The notes under the pieces: model-generated | Database searches by the model: none | Told to the model about the DNA's origin: nothing | What the model saw: only the letters and a program-made list of their open reading frames with translations | In this document: positions 14,291-23,192 of the stretch, one piece after another | Numbering within the stretch: position 1 is the first letter of the stretch | How the letters are laid out: each line of letters starts with the position of its first letter | Translations under genes and position numbers: made by a program | Source: Sedimenticola hydrogenitrophicus | GTDB lineage: Bacteria > Pseudomonadota > Gammaproteobacteria > Chromatiales > Chromatiaceae | Assembly: GCF_029017505.1 (NCBI RefSeq) | Contig: NZ_JAQGEI010000040.1 | Span: forward strand, 1-51,875 | Reading direction: 5' to 3' | DNA: 51,875 bases

Positions 14291-15664
14291 TTAATAATCA
14301 AAAGACTGGTATGGCTTCGAGAACGTCAGATCCTTCGTGACGATGACGTTAAATCGAAAACCGGGGCGTATTTCCAGGGTTGGGGCAATGCTCAAGTTCT
14401 TGGCGACCATCTGCCCGGTTACCTGGCCGAGCTGCTGCCCCAGTGCCTCGCTCAGGGCATCACTAGACCGTTGGCTATCGCTGCTGCTACCCGAATCATC
14501 CTGACTCAGGGCAATGCCTGCCGTGACTCCTGACATGAGCAGGGCGGACCCGAAGATCCGGAGATAATGATTGTTCGTCTTGTCGTTGAACCCTGCATAT
14601 CCAGCGCCATCGGCACCAGGCATTGAACCAATGTCCAGGGCCTTGCCGTCCGGGAATACGACCCGTTGCCAGGCGACCAAAACACGCGACTGGCCATAGG
14701 CCACATCACTTGAATAGGTCCCGACCAGGCGGGACCCTTGCGGGATCAGTAAATGGCGGCCGGTAGGCGTGTCATAAACGTGCTGAGAGACCTGGGCCAC
14801 GATCTGGCCCGGCAGCTGCGAGTTGATTCCAGAAATCAGCGTGGCGGGCAATACGTAGCCTGCCCGCAGCTCATACGGAGAGCGGGGGGCTTCCGTGCGG
14901 GAACCCAGCCGCCAGCGGTCTTCGCCGCTGGCGCTATAGCCATCGGACACGGCGGCGGTTTGTAGGAGCGCAGGGGCTCCCGTTGCGCCAGTACCGCCGG
15001 CACCGCCCGCCTGGTTGTCTATCGTGCTTTTTACCTGCTCCAGGCGAGCCTGGTAGGCAGCGGTGGGGTCATCCCGAGTTGCTGCGTTTATCTGCTGCCG
15101 TACAGCCGCCAGTCGCTCGATCATTTCCTGCCGGTTACGGGGGGTGTTGTCGGGCACGCTGGATACCGATGGCGCACTACGCGGTGAGGTCATCTGTACA
15201 TTGGTTTTCGACTTCGCGGCCTCCTGGAGCATCTGCAGCTTCGCCATCCGTATACGTTCCGCCTCTTCGTCCCTGACCGGCGCTTGTAACGGTGCCAGTT
15301 GATTCAGTGCTGGCGGCGGAACGGGCGGGAGATCCGGATTCTCGGGCCTTGCGATGATCAGCTTAGGGGCATCTTCTTCCGGCACAGGAGGTGCTACAGC
15401 CGGTATAAAGCCGTCTGTATGTGACCCCGCTATGTCCTTTGCGAAAACGCTGGTGGAGCCTCCCTGCTTCTGTTTGGTGTCTGCGGGCTTATTTTGCTGG
15501 GCGGCACGATCTGCCGCGACAAGCGCCATGATTAACAAAAACGACCCCATCAGTGCGCCGAGGATATAGACCGGCATGTTGTTGACTCGGCGAACACCTC
15601 CCCTTTTGCTGACTTTGCCCGGCGAGGCGTCCGGGGCCATCTGGTCTGCGACTGTATCTGTCAT
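14291..15664 (-). CDS. trbI: TrbI, VirB10-like envelope-spanning scaffold
   Basis: A 457-residue protein with a cytoplasmic N-terminus, one membrane span (MPVYILGALMGSFLLIMALV), a Pro-rich periplasmic stretch (PENPDLPPVPPPALNQLAPL) and a C-terminal VirB10 beta-barrel domain marked by YELRAGYVLPATLISGINSQLPGQ, HLLIPQGSRLVGTYSSDV and the C-terminal hydrophobic antenna region with YLRIFGSALLMSGVTAGIAL. It joins inner and outer membrane parts of the core complex. It follows trbH by four bases. Confidence 0.95.
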   Translation of the reverse strand: MTDTVADQMAPDASPGKVSKRGGVRRVNNMPVYILGALMGSFLLIMALVAADRAAQQNKPADTKQKQGGSTSVFAKDIAGSHTDGFIPAVAPPVPEEDAPKLIIARPENPDLPPVPPPALNQLAPLQAPVRDEEAERIRMAKLQMLQEAAKSKTNVQMTSPRSAPSVSSVPDNTPRNRQEMIERLAAVRQQINAATRDDPTAAYQARLEQVKSTIDNQAGGAGGTGATGAPALLQTAAVSDGYSASGEDRWRLGSRTEAPRSPYELRAGYVLPATLISGINSQLPGQIVAQVSQHVYDTPTGRHLLIPQGSRLVGTYSSDVAYGQSRVLVAWQRVVFPDGKALDIGSMPGADGAGYAGFNDKTNNHYLRIFGSALLMSGVTAGIALSQDDSGSSSDSQRSSDALSEALGQQLGQVTGQMVAKNLSIAPTLEIRPGFRFNVIVTKDLTFSKPYQSFDY

Positions 15665-15668
15665 ACCA

Positions 15669-16121
15669 TCACTCCTTGCGTGCCCAGTACCCGGCGGGGG
15701 TTACTGTGCCTTGCTCCTGCCGGTACGGCCGATTAATGGCTTGATTGCCGATCTGGATTGTCAGGCGATACAGGCGGTCCTCTTTCGCCTGGTCGAGGAC
15801 GTACATCAGCGGTAAGCCTGCATCCACTGTATCCGCCTTGGGTGAATACTCCTGGAGCGCATAGCCTGCCTCCCGCAATCCTTTCACCAGCTCGCTACCG
15901 AATACATCCGGGGTGGGTTGTTTTAACGTGAGGTGCGTCTTTGCCGGTGGATACAGCATGGCCAGTTGTTTCAACGCGTCGTTGGCGATCTGCTGGTCCA
16001 CGCTGATCGGCTGATCTTTCAGGTAGTTGCCATACTGAGTTGGCCCACTGGTTGTGGCACAGCCGGTTGCGGCCAGGACCAGGATCAGGACGGCCATACG
16101 ACTACTGAACATCATGGTCAT
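15669..16121 (-). CDS. trbH: TrbH lipoprotein
   Basis: A 150-residue lipoprotein with lipobox LAATGC after a hydrophobic signal (MAVLILVLAATGCATTSG). In RK2 TrbH is a lipoprotein thought to take a VirB7-like place in the core complex. It overlaps the 3' end of trbG by 20 bases. The start could be Met 3 (16115), which is better spaced from the GGGGG upstream. Confidence 0.88.
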   Translation of the reverse strand: MTMMFSSRMAVLILVLAATGCATTSGPTQYGNYLKDQPISVDQQIANDALKQLAMLYPPAKTHLTLKQPTPDVFGSELVKGLREAGYALQEYSPKADTVDAGLPLMYVLDQAKEDRLYRLTIQIGNQAINRPYRQEQGTVTPAGYWARKE

Positions 16122-17037
16122 ATCCCCCTGTTTTTCGGTTGTCGGTTCCCCGGCTGATCGTCACCCGATCCTGATCGCTGCCGACACCGGCTATCAGGAT
16201 CGCCTTATCAAACACCTGGTCAACGATGTAGCGGTCTCCCTGTACGCGGTAGTTAACCAGCACGGTTTCATCATCGCTGAAAAATCCCCCGGTCTTACGA
16301 ACCACCAGCAGGCTCGGTGCCTCCGTCTGCGCCATTGTTTCAGGCATCTGAATGATGGTCTTCCGACCATCGTTATAAACCCGTACAGGCTTCCATCGGG
16401 CTTCTCCGGACAGCGCATAATCGAAGGACAGGTTGCCCAGGTACTCGCCTGTCTGAGGGATGGTTCTGGCCTCGCGCTCTTGTGTCTCTCTGGTACGGAC
16501 CGCATCCCATTTCGCCAGCGTGTCCTCCGGATAGGAGAATGCCACTTGCGGCATGTACTGGGTCCGATGTGATCGCAGCCGCAGGTGATAGGTGCGGCGG
16601 TTCGTGGTGACGACCAGACTGGTTTCCAGGCCTACATCCATCGGCTTGATGATGAGGTGTTGGATCTCACTGGCTCCGCTACCTGTGATTGCCGGTTCCA
16701 CCATCCAGCGGGCGGTATCGCCCAGGTGGATCGAGTTGACCAGCTCGCCGGGCTGCAGGGCCACATCACAGATCTGCAGGACCGCACAGACAATGCTGGG
16801 CTGTTGGGCACCGAATAGGAACCGGACTGATCCATCGGGACCCGCGACGGGCTTCATGCCGGTGGGTGTGCCGGCGGCCCATCGTTTGGCAATGCCGATA
16901 GCTTCCTTTTCCTGTGCGGTCAGCGTGGGATTGTTTTTAGAGAAAAACTTCTCCGCCAGGTCGCCATCGGCACCGGCCAGGGCCACGGTGGGCACCACCA
17001 GCGCGGCACCCAGGACTGCAATAAATCGCTTCTTCAT
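16102..17037 (-). CDS. trbG: TrbG, VirB9-like outer-membrane core protein
   Basis: A 311-residue protein from ATG 17037 (GAGG eight bases before); an in-frame TTG 21 bases upstream is less likely. MKKRFIAVLGAALVVPTVALA is a signal peptide. The CagX/VirB9 body includes TSLVVTTNRRTYHLRLRS, SFDYALSGEARWKPVRVYNDGRKTIIQMP and the end (GDRYIVDQVFDKAILIAG), the typical C-terminal domain binding the lipoprotein partner. It is part of the outer-membrane ring with TrbH and TrbI. Confidence 0.94.
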   Translation of the reverse strand: MKKRFIAVLGAALVVPTVALAGADGDLAEKFFSKNNPTLTAQEKEAIGIAKRWAAGTPTGMKPVAGPDGSVRFLFGAQQPSIVCAVLQICDVALQPGELVNSIHLGDTARWMVEPAITGSGASEIQHLIIKPMDVGLETSLVVTTNRRTYHLRLRSHRTQYMPQVAFSYPEDTLAKWDAVRTRETQEREARTIPQTGEYLGNLSFDYALSGEARWKPVRVYNDGRKTIIQMPETMAQTEAPSLLVVRKTGGFFSDDETVLVNYRVQGDRYIVDQVFDKAILIAGVGSDQDRVTISRGTDNRKTGGYDHDVQ

Positions 17038-17054
17038 GGTGGTTTGCCTCGTGT

Positions 17055-17825
17055 TCAAAGGAGTTTCGACCAGGAGTAATTACGCACGTAGATCCCGGTG
17101 GGATTCATGCGGATCTGTTCCTCAGTGGTTTGTGGAGTCGGTGCGGTGGTGTAAACCGTGATCAGGGCTCGCATGTTCACGGGCTTTCCGACGGCGACCC
17201 CCTGCCGGTCTCGGGTCGTTTCCACCCAATCCACCTGCCAGGTGTCCGGGGATTGAGGAATCGCCGAAGTGATCTCGGTACTGACCATGACCTTCGCGGC
17301 CCGTTGGAACGGGCTCGAATCTTCCGAGCCGTTCAGCCACTCGTTCATTTTTGCCGTGGCCGGATCATTGGCGGCCAGCTTGGCGTAGATGCGGAAGATG
17401 GCCCGGCGTTGCAGGGCTACATCCGGAGAGACCATACGAGCATCGGTAATGAACTCTGCTACCGAGGCATGTATCACGCGCTGATCCACGGGAGAGGCTG
17501 CCGTTACAGGACCGGCAGATATGGCCTGGCCCAGCTTATCCACCTCAATCACATAGGGGATGAACTTCGATTGAGCGCCGATATGGATGATCCCACCTAC
17601 AGCGGCCAGCACGATCATGAGGGTCAGGATCGCTACTACCTGCCACATCCGGCGCGAGGCAACTTGAGCGCCTACGTGATCATTCCAGGTGCGGCGTGCC
17701 GACAGATAGGGGTTCTCGCTTTCCCCCTGCCGGCGGCCGCCGGCAATGGCTTGTTCTCCACGCCGTGGGTCGGCGTCGGCGGGCTTCTTGAATACGATGC
17801 CCTTCATGGTGTCGCTAAAGCTCAT
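17055..17825 (-). CDS. trbF: TrbF, VirB8-like inner-membrane protein
   Basis: A 256-residue protein. The ATG at 17825 overlaps the trbE stop (ATGA). A short cytoplasmic N-terminus with NPYLSARRTWNDHVG precedes one membrane span (MWQVVAILTLMIVLAAVGGIIH) and the periplasmic VirB8 domain (FIPYVIEVDKLGQA, WQVDWVETTRDRQG). Bitopic assembly factor of the type IV channel. Confidence 0.95.
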   Translation of the reverse strand: MSFSDTMKGIVFKKPADADPRRGEQAIAGGRRQGESENPYLSARRTWNDHVGAQVASRRMWQVVAILTLMIVLAAVGGIIHIGAQSKFIPYVIEVDKLGQAISAGPVTAASPVDQRVIHASVAEFITDARMVSPDVALQRRAIFRIYAKLAANDPATAKMNEWLNGSEDSSPFQRAAKVMVSTEITSAIPQSPDTWQVDWVETTRDRQGVAVGKPVNMRALITVYTTAPTPQTTEEQIRMNPTGIYVRNYSWSKLL

Positions 17826-20365
17826 GCTGCCTCCAGATAGTTGTTCAGTTTCAGCCCCCGGGCGGCCAGCCAGTGGCCCACCCACTGATCTCCATACTTG
17901 GCTACGAGGTGTTGAATGGTTGCGATGGATTCCTTGTCGGTAGCGCCGACGAACGCCAGGGCCAGGGGGCCTAACGCCAGCTCATAGAGACGGCGACCCG
18001 CCTCTGAAACGCAGTAGTATTGGCGCTTGGGTATGGCGGTTGCGAGGATTCCGATCTGTCGATTATTGAGGCCCATGCGCCGATAGAGCGCGGCGGTTTC
18101 CTCATCCCGTGCGTAGACGTTTGGCAGGAAAATCTTGGTCGCTGTCGATTCCACGATTACATCCAGAATGCCGGAATTGGCGGCATCGGAGAGGGATTGA
18201 GTAGCCAGCAGCACCAGGCAATTTTTCTTTGCGAATGCCTTGAGCCATTCCCTGATCTTGTCCCGGAACACAGGATGGCCGAGCATGATCCAGGCCTCAT
18301 CCAGCAGAATGGCGGCCGGCTGGCCTTTCAGACTGCACTCGATGCGGCGAAACAGGTAGAGCAGTACAGGCAAAGCGTACTTTTCGCCGAGGTTCATCAG
18401 CTCTTCGATCTCGAAGCAGGTAAAGTCGGCCAGCGCCAGGCCGTCCTCTTCGGCATCCAGCAGGTGCCCCATCATGCCGTCGATGGTGTACTGTTTCAGC
18501 GCCTCGCGGATTTTCTCATCCTGGATCGTTACCGTGAATTCCGACAACGTGCGGGCGCCACTCTGGTGCATGCTCATGATGGCGTTGCCGATCTCGTTGC
18601 GTTGCGCCGGGCTGGTCTCCACGCTGTTCAGGGCCAGGGTGGTATCGATCCATTCCATTGCCCAGGCACGGTCGCCCTTCGTTTCCAAGAACTGCAGCGG
18701 GCAGAACGCCAGCCGGCTATCGTCAGAGGCTACAGAGAAGTGCCGGCCACCCACCGCGGCGGTGAGCGGATACATCGACATGCCTTTATCGAATGCGTAG
18801 ATCGACATGCCATGGTAGCGCCGGAGCTGCGCCGCGATCAGGCCGAGGTGGGTGGATTTACCGGCCCGTGTCGGCCCGAACATCAGCGCGTGGCCCAGGT
18901 CCCGTACATGCAAATTGAGCCGGAACGGCGTGCTGCCGCTGGTTACACAGTGCATCAGCGCCGGGGCCATTGGCGGATACATCGGGCATGGCGCGTGCTC
19001 GCTGCCAGTCCAGATGGTACTGATCGGCATCAGGTCGGCCAGATTCATGGTGTTTATGTGTGGCCGCCTGACGTTCTCCACGCCGTGGCCTGGCAGGCTA
19101 CCGAGGAAGGCATCTACCGTATTGATGGTTTCGATCCGGGAGGCAAAGCCGAGAGAGTCAATGGCCTTGGCGATCTGGCGGGCGGATCGCTCCAGTTTCT
19201 CCCGGTCCTCGTCCATCAATACGACCACGCTGGTGTAGTAGCCGCCGGCTACCAGCCCGCTGTTGATATCGGCAATGGCGGCCTCTGCGTCCGCGACCAT
19301 CGATAGCGCGTCCTGGTCAACGGCGCCCGAGTTTGTGTTGAAAACCTGGTCGAAGAATCCGCGTATTTTCTGTTTCCACTTCTTGCGGAATTTATCCAAA
19401 TGTTTCACGGCTTCATGCTGGTCCATGAAGATGAACCGCGATGACCAGCGATATTCACTAGGCAGCTCAGACAGTGCGCTCAAGATACCCGGAGTCGATT
19501 CCAGCGGGAACCCGTCGATGGCCACTACCTGGATATACTTCCGGCCGATCTTGGGCACCACGCCGCCCCAAAACTCCTGCCCACCGATGATGTTATCCAG
19601 ATACATCGGATTGTTGGGCAGCATGATCGGCTGGTTATTACCCGTGGCGCAGAATTGCAACCAGCTCAGGAAATCATCGTGGGTGTGCCTGCTCCCGTCC
19701 TCGTCAACGACCTGGTACCCCTGCAGCCGCGTGAGCTGCACGGCGGCCGATAGGCGGGACTCAATCGTCTGTATCTCATGCTTGAACTGTTCGATGAGGC
19801 CCATTGTCCGGGCCTTGTGATTTGGCACTGGCGTATCATCGTCAAACATCAGCTCAACGAATTTTCGTTGCACCAGCATGGGCGGAAACCATGTCAGGGT
19901 GAGGATGAAATAGCCCTCGTACATGGTCCCTGCCCGCTCGAAAAGTGCACGGCGCTCTTCATCGATGGCGACAGATACCGAGTCCGGGAAATGTGACAGC
20001 TCACGTTGAGAGTACTTCGGGGCCGGCCTGCGCGGTGCATCGATGTGGATCATCCAGCCGCTGCCGAGTCCGGCTAGCGCCTGGTTGATACGAGCGGATA
20101 CCATGTTGCGCTGTTCGTCGGTGCTGCTGCCGTTGTCGTCGCCCTGGTACAGCCAGGCGGCCATGAATGCGCCGTTTTTACATACGATAACGCCGTTATC
20201 TACCTCTGCGGCATAGTTGAGTAGATCGGCAAAGCCCTCGACCTTGGAGCGGTGTTTTTTCAGCCGTGATTCTGCCCCGGCGACCTGTATACGGCCGTAC
20301 AGGATCAGCACCAATACCACCCCGAGGGTAGCAATCGTGTAGCTCACCATTTCTAGTTCAATCAT
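17822..20365 (-). CDS. trbE: TrbE, VirB4-type ATPase
   Basis: An 847-residue ATPase from ATG 20365, which overlaps the trbD stop. An N-terminal membrane segment (IATLGVVLVLILYG) is followed by the CagE/TrbE N-domain and a P-loop near residue 500 (GPTRAGKSTHLGL). Walker B is AAILLDEAWIML near the C-terminus, and LVLLATQSLSDAANSGILD is the family's conserved Q motif. It powers pilus assembly and substrate transfer. Length matches IncP TrbE. Confidence 0.97.
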   Translation of the reverse strand: MIELEMVSYTIATLGVVLVLILYGRIQVAGAESRLKKHRSKVEGFADLLNYAAEVDNGVIVCKNGAFMAAWLYQGDDNGSSTDEQRNMVSARINQALAGLGSGWMIHIDAPRRPAPKYSQRELSHFPDSVSVAIDEERRALFERAGTMYEGYFILTLTWFPPMLVQRKFVELMFDDDTPVPNHKARTMGLIEQFKHEIQTIESRLSAAVQLTRLQGYQVVDEDGSRHTHDDFLSWLQFCATGNNQPIMLPNNPMYLDNIIGGQEFWGGVVPKIGRKYIQVVAIDGFPLESTPGILSALSELPSEYRWSSRFIFMDQHEAVKHLDKFRKKWKQKIRGFFDQVFNTNSGAVDQDALSMVADAEAAIADINSGLVAGGYYTSVVVLMDEDREKLERSARQIAKAIDSLGFASRIETINTVDAFLGSLPGHGVENVRRPHINTMNLADLMPISTIWTGSEHAPCPMYPPMAPALMHCVTSGSTPFRLNLHVRDLGHALMFGPTRAGKSTHLGLIAAQLRRYHGMSIYAFDKGMSMYPLTAAVGGRHFSVASDDSRLAFCPLQFLETKGDRAWAMEWIDTTLALNSVETSPAQRNEIGNAIMSMHQSGARTLSEFTVTIQDEKIREALKQYTIDGMMGHLLDAEEDGLALADFTCFEIEELMNLGEKYALPVLLYLFRRIECSLKGQPAAILLDEAWIMLGHPVFRDKIREWLKAFAKKNCLVLLATQSLSDAANSGILDVIVESTATKIFLPNVYARDEETAALYRRMGLNNRQIGILATAIPKRQYYCVSEAGRRLYELALGPLALAFVGATDKESIATIQHLVAKYGDQWVGHWLAARGLKLNNYLEAA

Positions 20366-20673
20366 CTGTAACGCTTCCCTTGTGTTGCCGTGTTTTCCCG
20401 GAACGGTGTACTGCGAGGCGGGTAATACCCCTGATATCTCCGGTGGCGGAGGTAGACGAATCGCATTTTCGGATCGGACTTCGCCATGATTCGGCACGCG
20501 AAGAGCGCACCGAACCACAGGACGAGGCCAAAGACCGTTGCCCGGAGCTCCTGGGCTGTGAAGATCAATGCGCCGGCCAAGAGACCGGCGAACATCACCA
20601 GTTCACGGTCCCCGCCCATAAACAGGTTTTCGCGGTTGCCAGCTCTACGGATGGGGATCGTGCGGAGCGCCAT
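20362..20673 (-). CDS. trbD: TrbD, VirB3-like protein
   Basis: A 103-residue protein beginning LRTIPIRRAGNRENLFMGGDREL, a segment diagnostic of TrbD/VirB3, then two adjacent hydrophobic helices (LVMFAGLLAGALIFTA and ATVFGLVLWFGALFACRIMA). It is an inner-membrane partner of TrbE; in some systems the two are fused. It overlaps trbE by four bases. Confidence 0.94.
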   Translation of the reverse strand: MALRTIPIRRAGNRENLFMGGDRELVMFAGLLAGALIFTAQELRATVFGLVLWFGALFACRIMAKSDPKMRFVYLRHRRYQGYYPPRSTPFRENTATQGKRYR

Positions 20674-20675
20674 GA

Positions 20676-21092
20676 TTACTTGCCCTCCCCCGCCTTTTGG
20701 GCTGACACCGCCACCTGGTGGGCCGCATCATTGGCCGGCGCCGCGATCACTGCGCCGCGACCGAAGAAGGTTGACATCATGTTTTGTGCGCCGACCAGGA
20801 GCGCCATGACCAGCACAATGAAAATCAGGGTCCGGAAAAATCCGTTCAGCTCGCCGCCAAAGATCAACACGCCGCCGGCTACGACAATGCCGATGATCGC
20901 CAGGGCGAAGGCGACGGGGCCGGTAACGGAGTTGCGGAGATCAGTCAGCCAGCTCTCATAGGGGAGAGATCCGCCCGTTCCCACGGACGCCAGCGCCGCC
21001 TGAGGGATCATCATGATGGACACGGCCAAAGCGGCCAGGGCGAGCGCCCACATCATGCGGTTGCTTTGGACAAAGGGGTGAGACAGTTGCAT
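20676..21092 (-). CDS. trbC: TrbC propilin (cyclic pilin)
   Basis: A 138-residue propilin from ATG 21092 behind AGGAGTAACAACCAA; a longer frame from 21134 overlaps trbB but lacks a site. A leader ends at QAALA, giving a mature N-terminus [13 protein letters not shown]. In RK2 the leader and a C-terminal tail are removed, then TraF removes four residues (AEIA) after FGRG and joins Ser to Gly into a 78-residue ring. Here the mature segment from Ser36 to the Gly of FFGRG is also 78 residues and the next four are AVIA, so head-to-tail cyclisation is expected. Two membrane helices are present. Confidence 0.95.
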   Translation of the reverse strand: MQLSHPFVQSNRMMWALALAALAVSIMMIPQAALASVGTGGSLPYESWLTDLRNSVTGPVAFALAIIGIVVAGGVLIFGGELNGFFRTLIFIVLVMALLVGAQNMMSTFFGRGAVIAAPANDAAHQVAVSAQKAGEGK

Positions 21093-21105
21093 TTGGTTGT
21101 TACTC

Positions 21106-22068
21106 CTAAACGGTTTTGGTGAGGTATTGGCCATTGCTGAATCCGGAAACCTCGATGATTTCCTGGATCTGGCGGCCGGAGCTGGTACGGGCGATATGAA
21201 CGACCATATGAACCGCCTCGCCTATGAGCGGTTCGATGGGTTTGGGTGAATCAGGGTGCATGCTGATCAGCATGGCGAGACGATCCAGGCCGGACTTGGC
21301 GTTGTTCGCGTGCAGTGTGGCCGCCCCTCCCTCATGTCCGGTATTCCAGGCCATGAGTAGATCCAGGGCCTCGGGTCCACGTACCTCGCCCACCAGTATT
21401 CTGTCGGGTCGCATACGCAGGGTGGTTTTCAGCAGCGCCGTCATGGTTACGTCCAGGCTGGTGTGGTACTGCACATAGTTTTCGGCGGCGCACTGGATCT
21501 CTCCGGTGTCCTCGATAATGAAAACTCGTTCGGTGGGATCGTTGGCAACCATCTGATTGATGATCGCGTTTACCAAGGTGGTCTTGCCGCTGCCGGTGCC
21601 GCCGATAATCAGGATGTTGCGGTGCGCCCGTACAGCCTCGATCAGCACGTCCCTTTGCTGTTCGGTCATTATGCCGCTTTCGACGTACTGATCGAGGGTA
21701 AAGATGGCCACCGCCTTTTTCCGGATGGCGAACGTGGGAGCTGGTACGACCGGCGGGAGCTGGCCGGCGAACCGGGAGCCGTCCAACGGCAATTCGCCCT
21801 CCAGGATCGGCTTTTGGCGGGTGACCTCTTTGCCGTGGTAGCCGGCTATGGTCTCGATGATGGCCTGGGCCTGCGCCGTGCGTAGCGTGCCCATGCAGCG
21901 CATTGGCTCGCCCAGTCGCTCCTGCCAGAGCCGACCATCGGCATTCAACATTATTTCTACGGTTTTCGGGTCTCTCAGTGCGGCCAGCAGCTCCGGCCCC
22001 ATGTCGCGTTCCAGCTTGCGCTTTGCCCGCTCCTTGATGCTATTCGTTTCGTTCTTTCCTGGTGTCAT
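21106..22068 (-). CDS. trbB: TrbB, VirB11-type ATPase
   Basis: A 320-residue hexameric secretion ATPase, the same length as the RK2 protein as I recall it. Walker A is [12 protein letters not shown] (Lys162), followed by the Asp box [13 protein letters not shown], Walker B with [19 protein letters not shown], and the His box [18 protein letters not shown]. It works with TrbE on the cytoplasmic face of the channel. First structural gene of the trb operon, separated from trbA by 226 bases holding a KorB operator and inverted repeats. Confidence 0.97.
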   Translation of the reverse strand: MTPGKNETNSIKERAKRKLERDMGPELLAALRDPKTVEIMLNADGRLWQERLGEPMRCMGTLRTAQAQAIIETIAGYHGKEVTRQKPILEGELPLDGSRFAGQLPPVVPAPTFAIRKKAVAIFTLDQYVESGIMTEQQRDVLIEAVRAHRNILIIGGTGSGKTTLVNAIINQMVANDPTERVFIIEDTGEIQCAAENYVQYHTSLDVTMTALLKTTLRMRPDRILVGEVRGPEALDLLMAWNTGHEGGAATLHANNAKSGLDRLAMLISMHPDSPKPIEPLIGEAVHMVVHIARTSSGRQIQEIIEVSGFSNGQYLTKTV

Positions 22069-22240
22069 CCCGGTTCCTAGACGTTATTTCCTATCCCTCT
22101 GGCGAACATACGATATAGCGAAACTATTCGAGATGCAATACTTCGTGCATATCGAAGGGGTAGCGCCCTTTCGATGTATGTTTTTGTCAGTGGGAATCGC
22201 CTAATTTTTAGACAAAATTAGACAAATCGATTTAGGTTTT

Positions 22241-22253
22241 TTTAGCGGCTAAA
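22241..22253. promoter_or_regulatory. KorB operator between trbA and trbB
   Basis: TTTAGCGGCTAAA, perfect. It lies upstream of trbB, consistent with KorB control of the trb operon. The gap also contains nested inverted repeats at 22122-22177 (TTCGAGATGCA / TGCATATCGAA and CGAAGGG / CCCTTTCG). Confidence 0.88.
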
Positions 22254-22294
22254 ACGCGGGGTTTGGGCGTTCGTTCCGTGAAACTGCGTTGCTC

Positions 22295-22660
22295 CTATTT
22301 TTTTTCCTCTAGCTTTTTTTTGGTTTCATCGTTCCATTTCTTGACGATGAATGCTTTGTGCTCGGGTAGTACAGCTGTCACCCTCTCGTATCCTGCCGGC
22401 AGGCTTTTTATGGCTGGGTGTCCGGCTAGTTCTTCCAATGTCTTTCTATCCATGTCGGTAGATTCCAGCAGCATGGGCAAGGCAACGCCTAGTGCCGTCG
22501 CTAGGGATTCCATCACCTTCAGACTCGGGTTTGCCTTGCCGGTCGTTAGATCAGAGAGGAACGAGATTGACACCCCTGATCGTTTTGACAGCTCTTGCTT
22601 GGTCATGCCGCGCTCTTCTAGGATGCGCAGCACATTCGTGAAGAAAATGAAATCGTACAC
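22295..22660 (-). CDS. trbA: TrbA, repressor of transfer genes
   Basis: A 121-residue regulator starting with GTG at 22660 (GAGG five bases before). The N-terminal XRE-type HTH is GMTKQELSKRSGVSISFLSDLTTGK. The C-terminal part LPAGYERVTAVLPEHKAFIVKKW matches the KorA dimerisation domain, a known TrbA/KorA similarity. In IncP-1 TrbA represses transfer-gene promoters together with KorB. It diverges from ssb-trfA, with KorB and KorA operators in between. Confidence 0.93.
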   Translation of the reverse strand: MYDFIFFTNVLRILEERGMTKQELSKRSGVSISFLSDLTTGKANPSLKVMESLATALGVALPMLLESTDMDRKTLEELAGHPAIKSLPAGYERVTAVLPEHKAFIVKKWNDETKKKLEEKK

Positions 22661-22686
22661 TGGGCCTCTGCCTGAGAGCGGCTAAT

Positions 22687-22699
22687 TTTAGCCGCTAAA
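22687..22699. promoter_or_regulatory. KorB operator between trbA and ssb
   Basis: TTTAGCCGCTAAA inside a longer perfect palindrome (ATTTTAGCCGCTAAAAT). It sits in the divergent trbA/ssb promoter region where RK2 has the trfA/trbA control site. Confidence 0.92.
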
Positions 22700-22709
22700 A
22701 TTTTTTCTC

Positions 22710-22738
22710 TTGCCTGGCGGCATTTGTTTAGCTAAACT
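22710..22738 (+). promoter_or_regulatory. ssb-trfA promoter with KorA operator
   Basis: -35 TTGCCT (22710-22715), 17-bp spacer, -10 TAAACT (22733-22738). The KorA operator GTTTAGCTAAAC occupies 22726-22737, overlapping the -10, so KorA binding would block the polymerase. Confidence 0.8.
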
Positions 22739-22769
22739 TTGCCTACTATTTTCGACAGGGAGTTTTGCG

Positions 22770-23114
22770 ATGAGTCATAACCTTTTTCAATTTATCGGTA
22801 ATATTACCCGCGATGCGGATTTGAGTCATGCTGAATCTGGTGCTGCGCGCGTACAGCTTGATCTGGCCGTTGATCGTGTCTGGCGGGACCAGTCCGGAGA
22901 GAAGCAGCAGCAGACCGATTTTTTCCGCATCAAGGCGTTCGGCATGCTGGCCGAGAATGCCGCTAAGTACCTGGGCAAAGGGTCCAAGGTGTTCGTGGAT
23001 GGTCGCGTGGAACCCACTCGCTTCGAGCGCGGCGGCAAAACCGTGTATGGTATCGATTTCATAGCAAGCGGTATTCAGTATCTTGATACCAAGGCTCCGG
23101 GTGGTCAGGGTTGA
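22770..23114 (+). CDS. ssb: Single-stranded DNA-binding protein
   Basis: A 114-residue OB-fold SSB from ATG 22770 behind CAGGGAG; the frame upstream includes the promoter and is not coding. MSHNLFQFIGNITRDADLSHAESG, RVQLDLAVDRVWRDQ, FFRIKAFGMLAENAAKYLGKGSKVFVDGRVEP is the standard SSB core. Like RK2 SSB it is short and lacks the acidic DDIPF-type C-terminal tail of chromosomal SSB. First gene of the replication operon. Confidence 0.95.
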   Translation: MSHNLFQFIGNITRDADLSHAESGAARVQLDLAVDRVWRDQSGEKQQQTDFFRIKAFGMLAENAAKYLGKGSKVFVDGRVEPTRFERGGKTVYGIDFIASGIQYLDTKAPGGQG

Positions 23115-23149
23115 AGTAGGTTCAACCTTTTCTTTCCTTGGAGTTCAAC

Positions 23150-23171
23150 GCCGGCCTTTGGTGGCCGGCTT
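23150..23171 (+). other. Hairpin between ssb and trfA
   Basis: GCCGGCC/GGCCGGC arms around a short loop, followed by TTTACTG rather than a clean T tract. It may moderate read-through into trfA. Confidence 0.5.
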
Positions 23172-23192
23172 TACTGATGAGAGTGCGTTCTA

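Noticed and set aside
23115-23192. Upstream start for a TrfA1-type long initiator
   Set aside because: A TGA lies in frame at 23178, and no in-frame ATG or GTG connects back to ssb.
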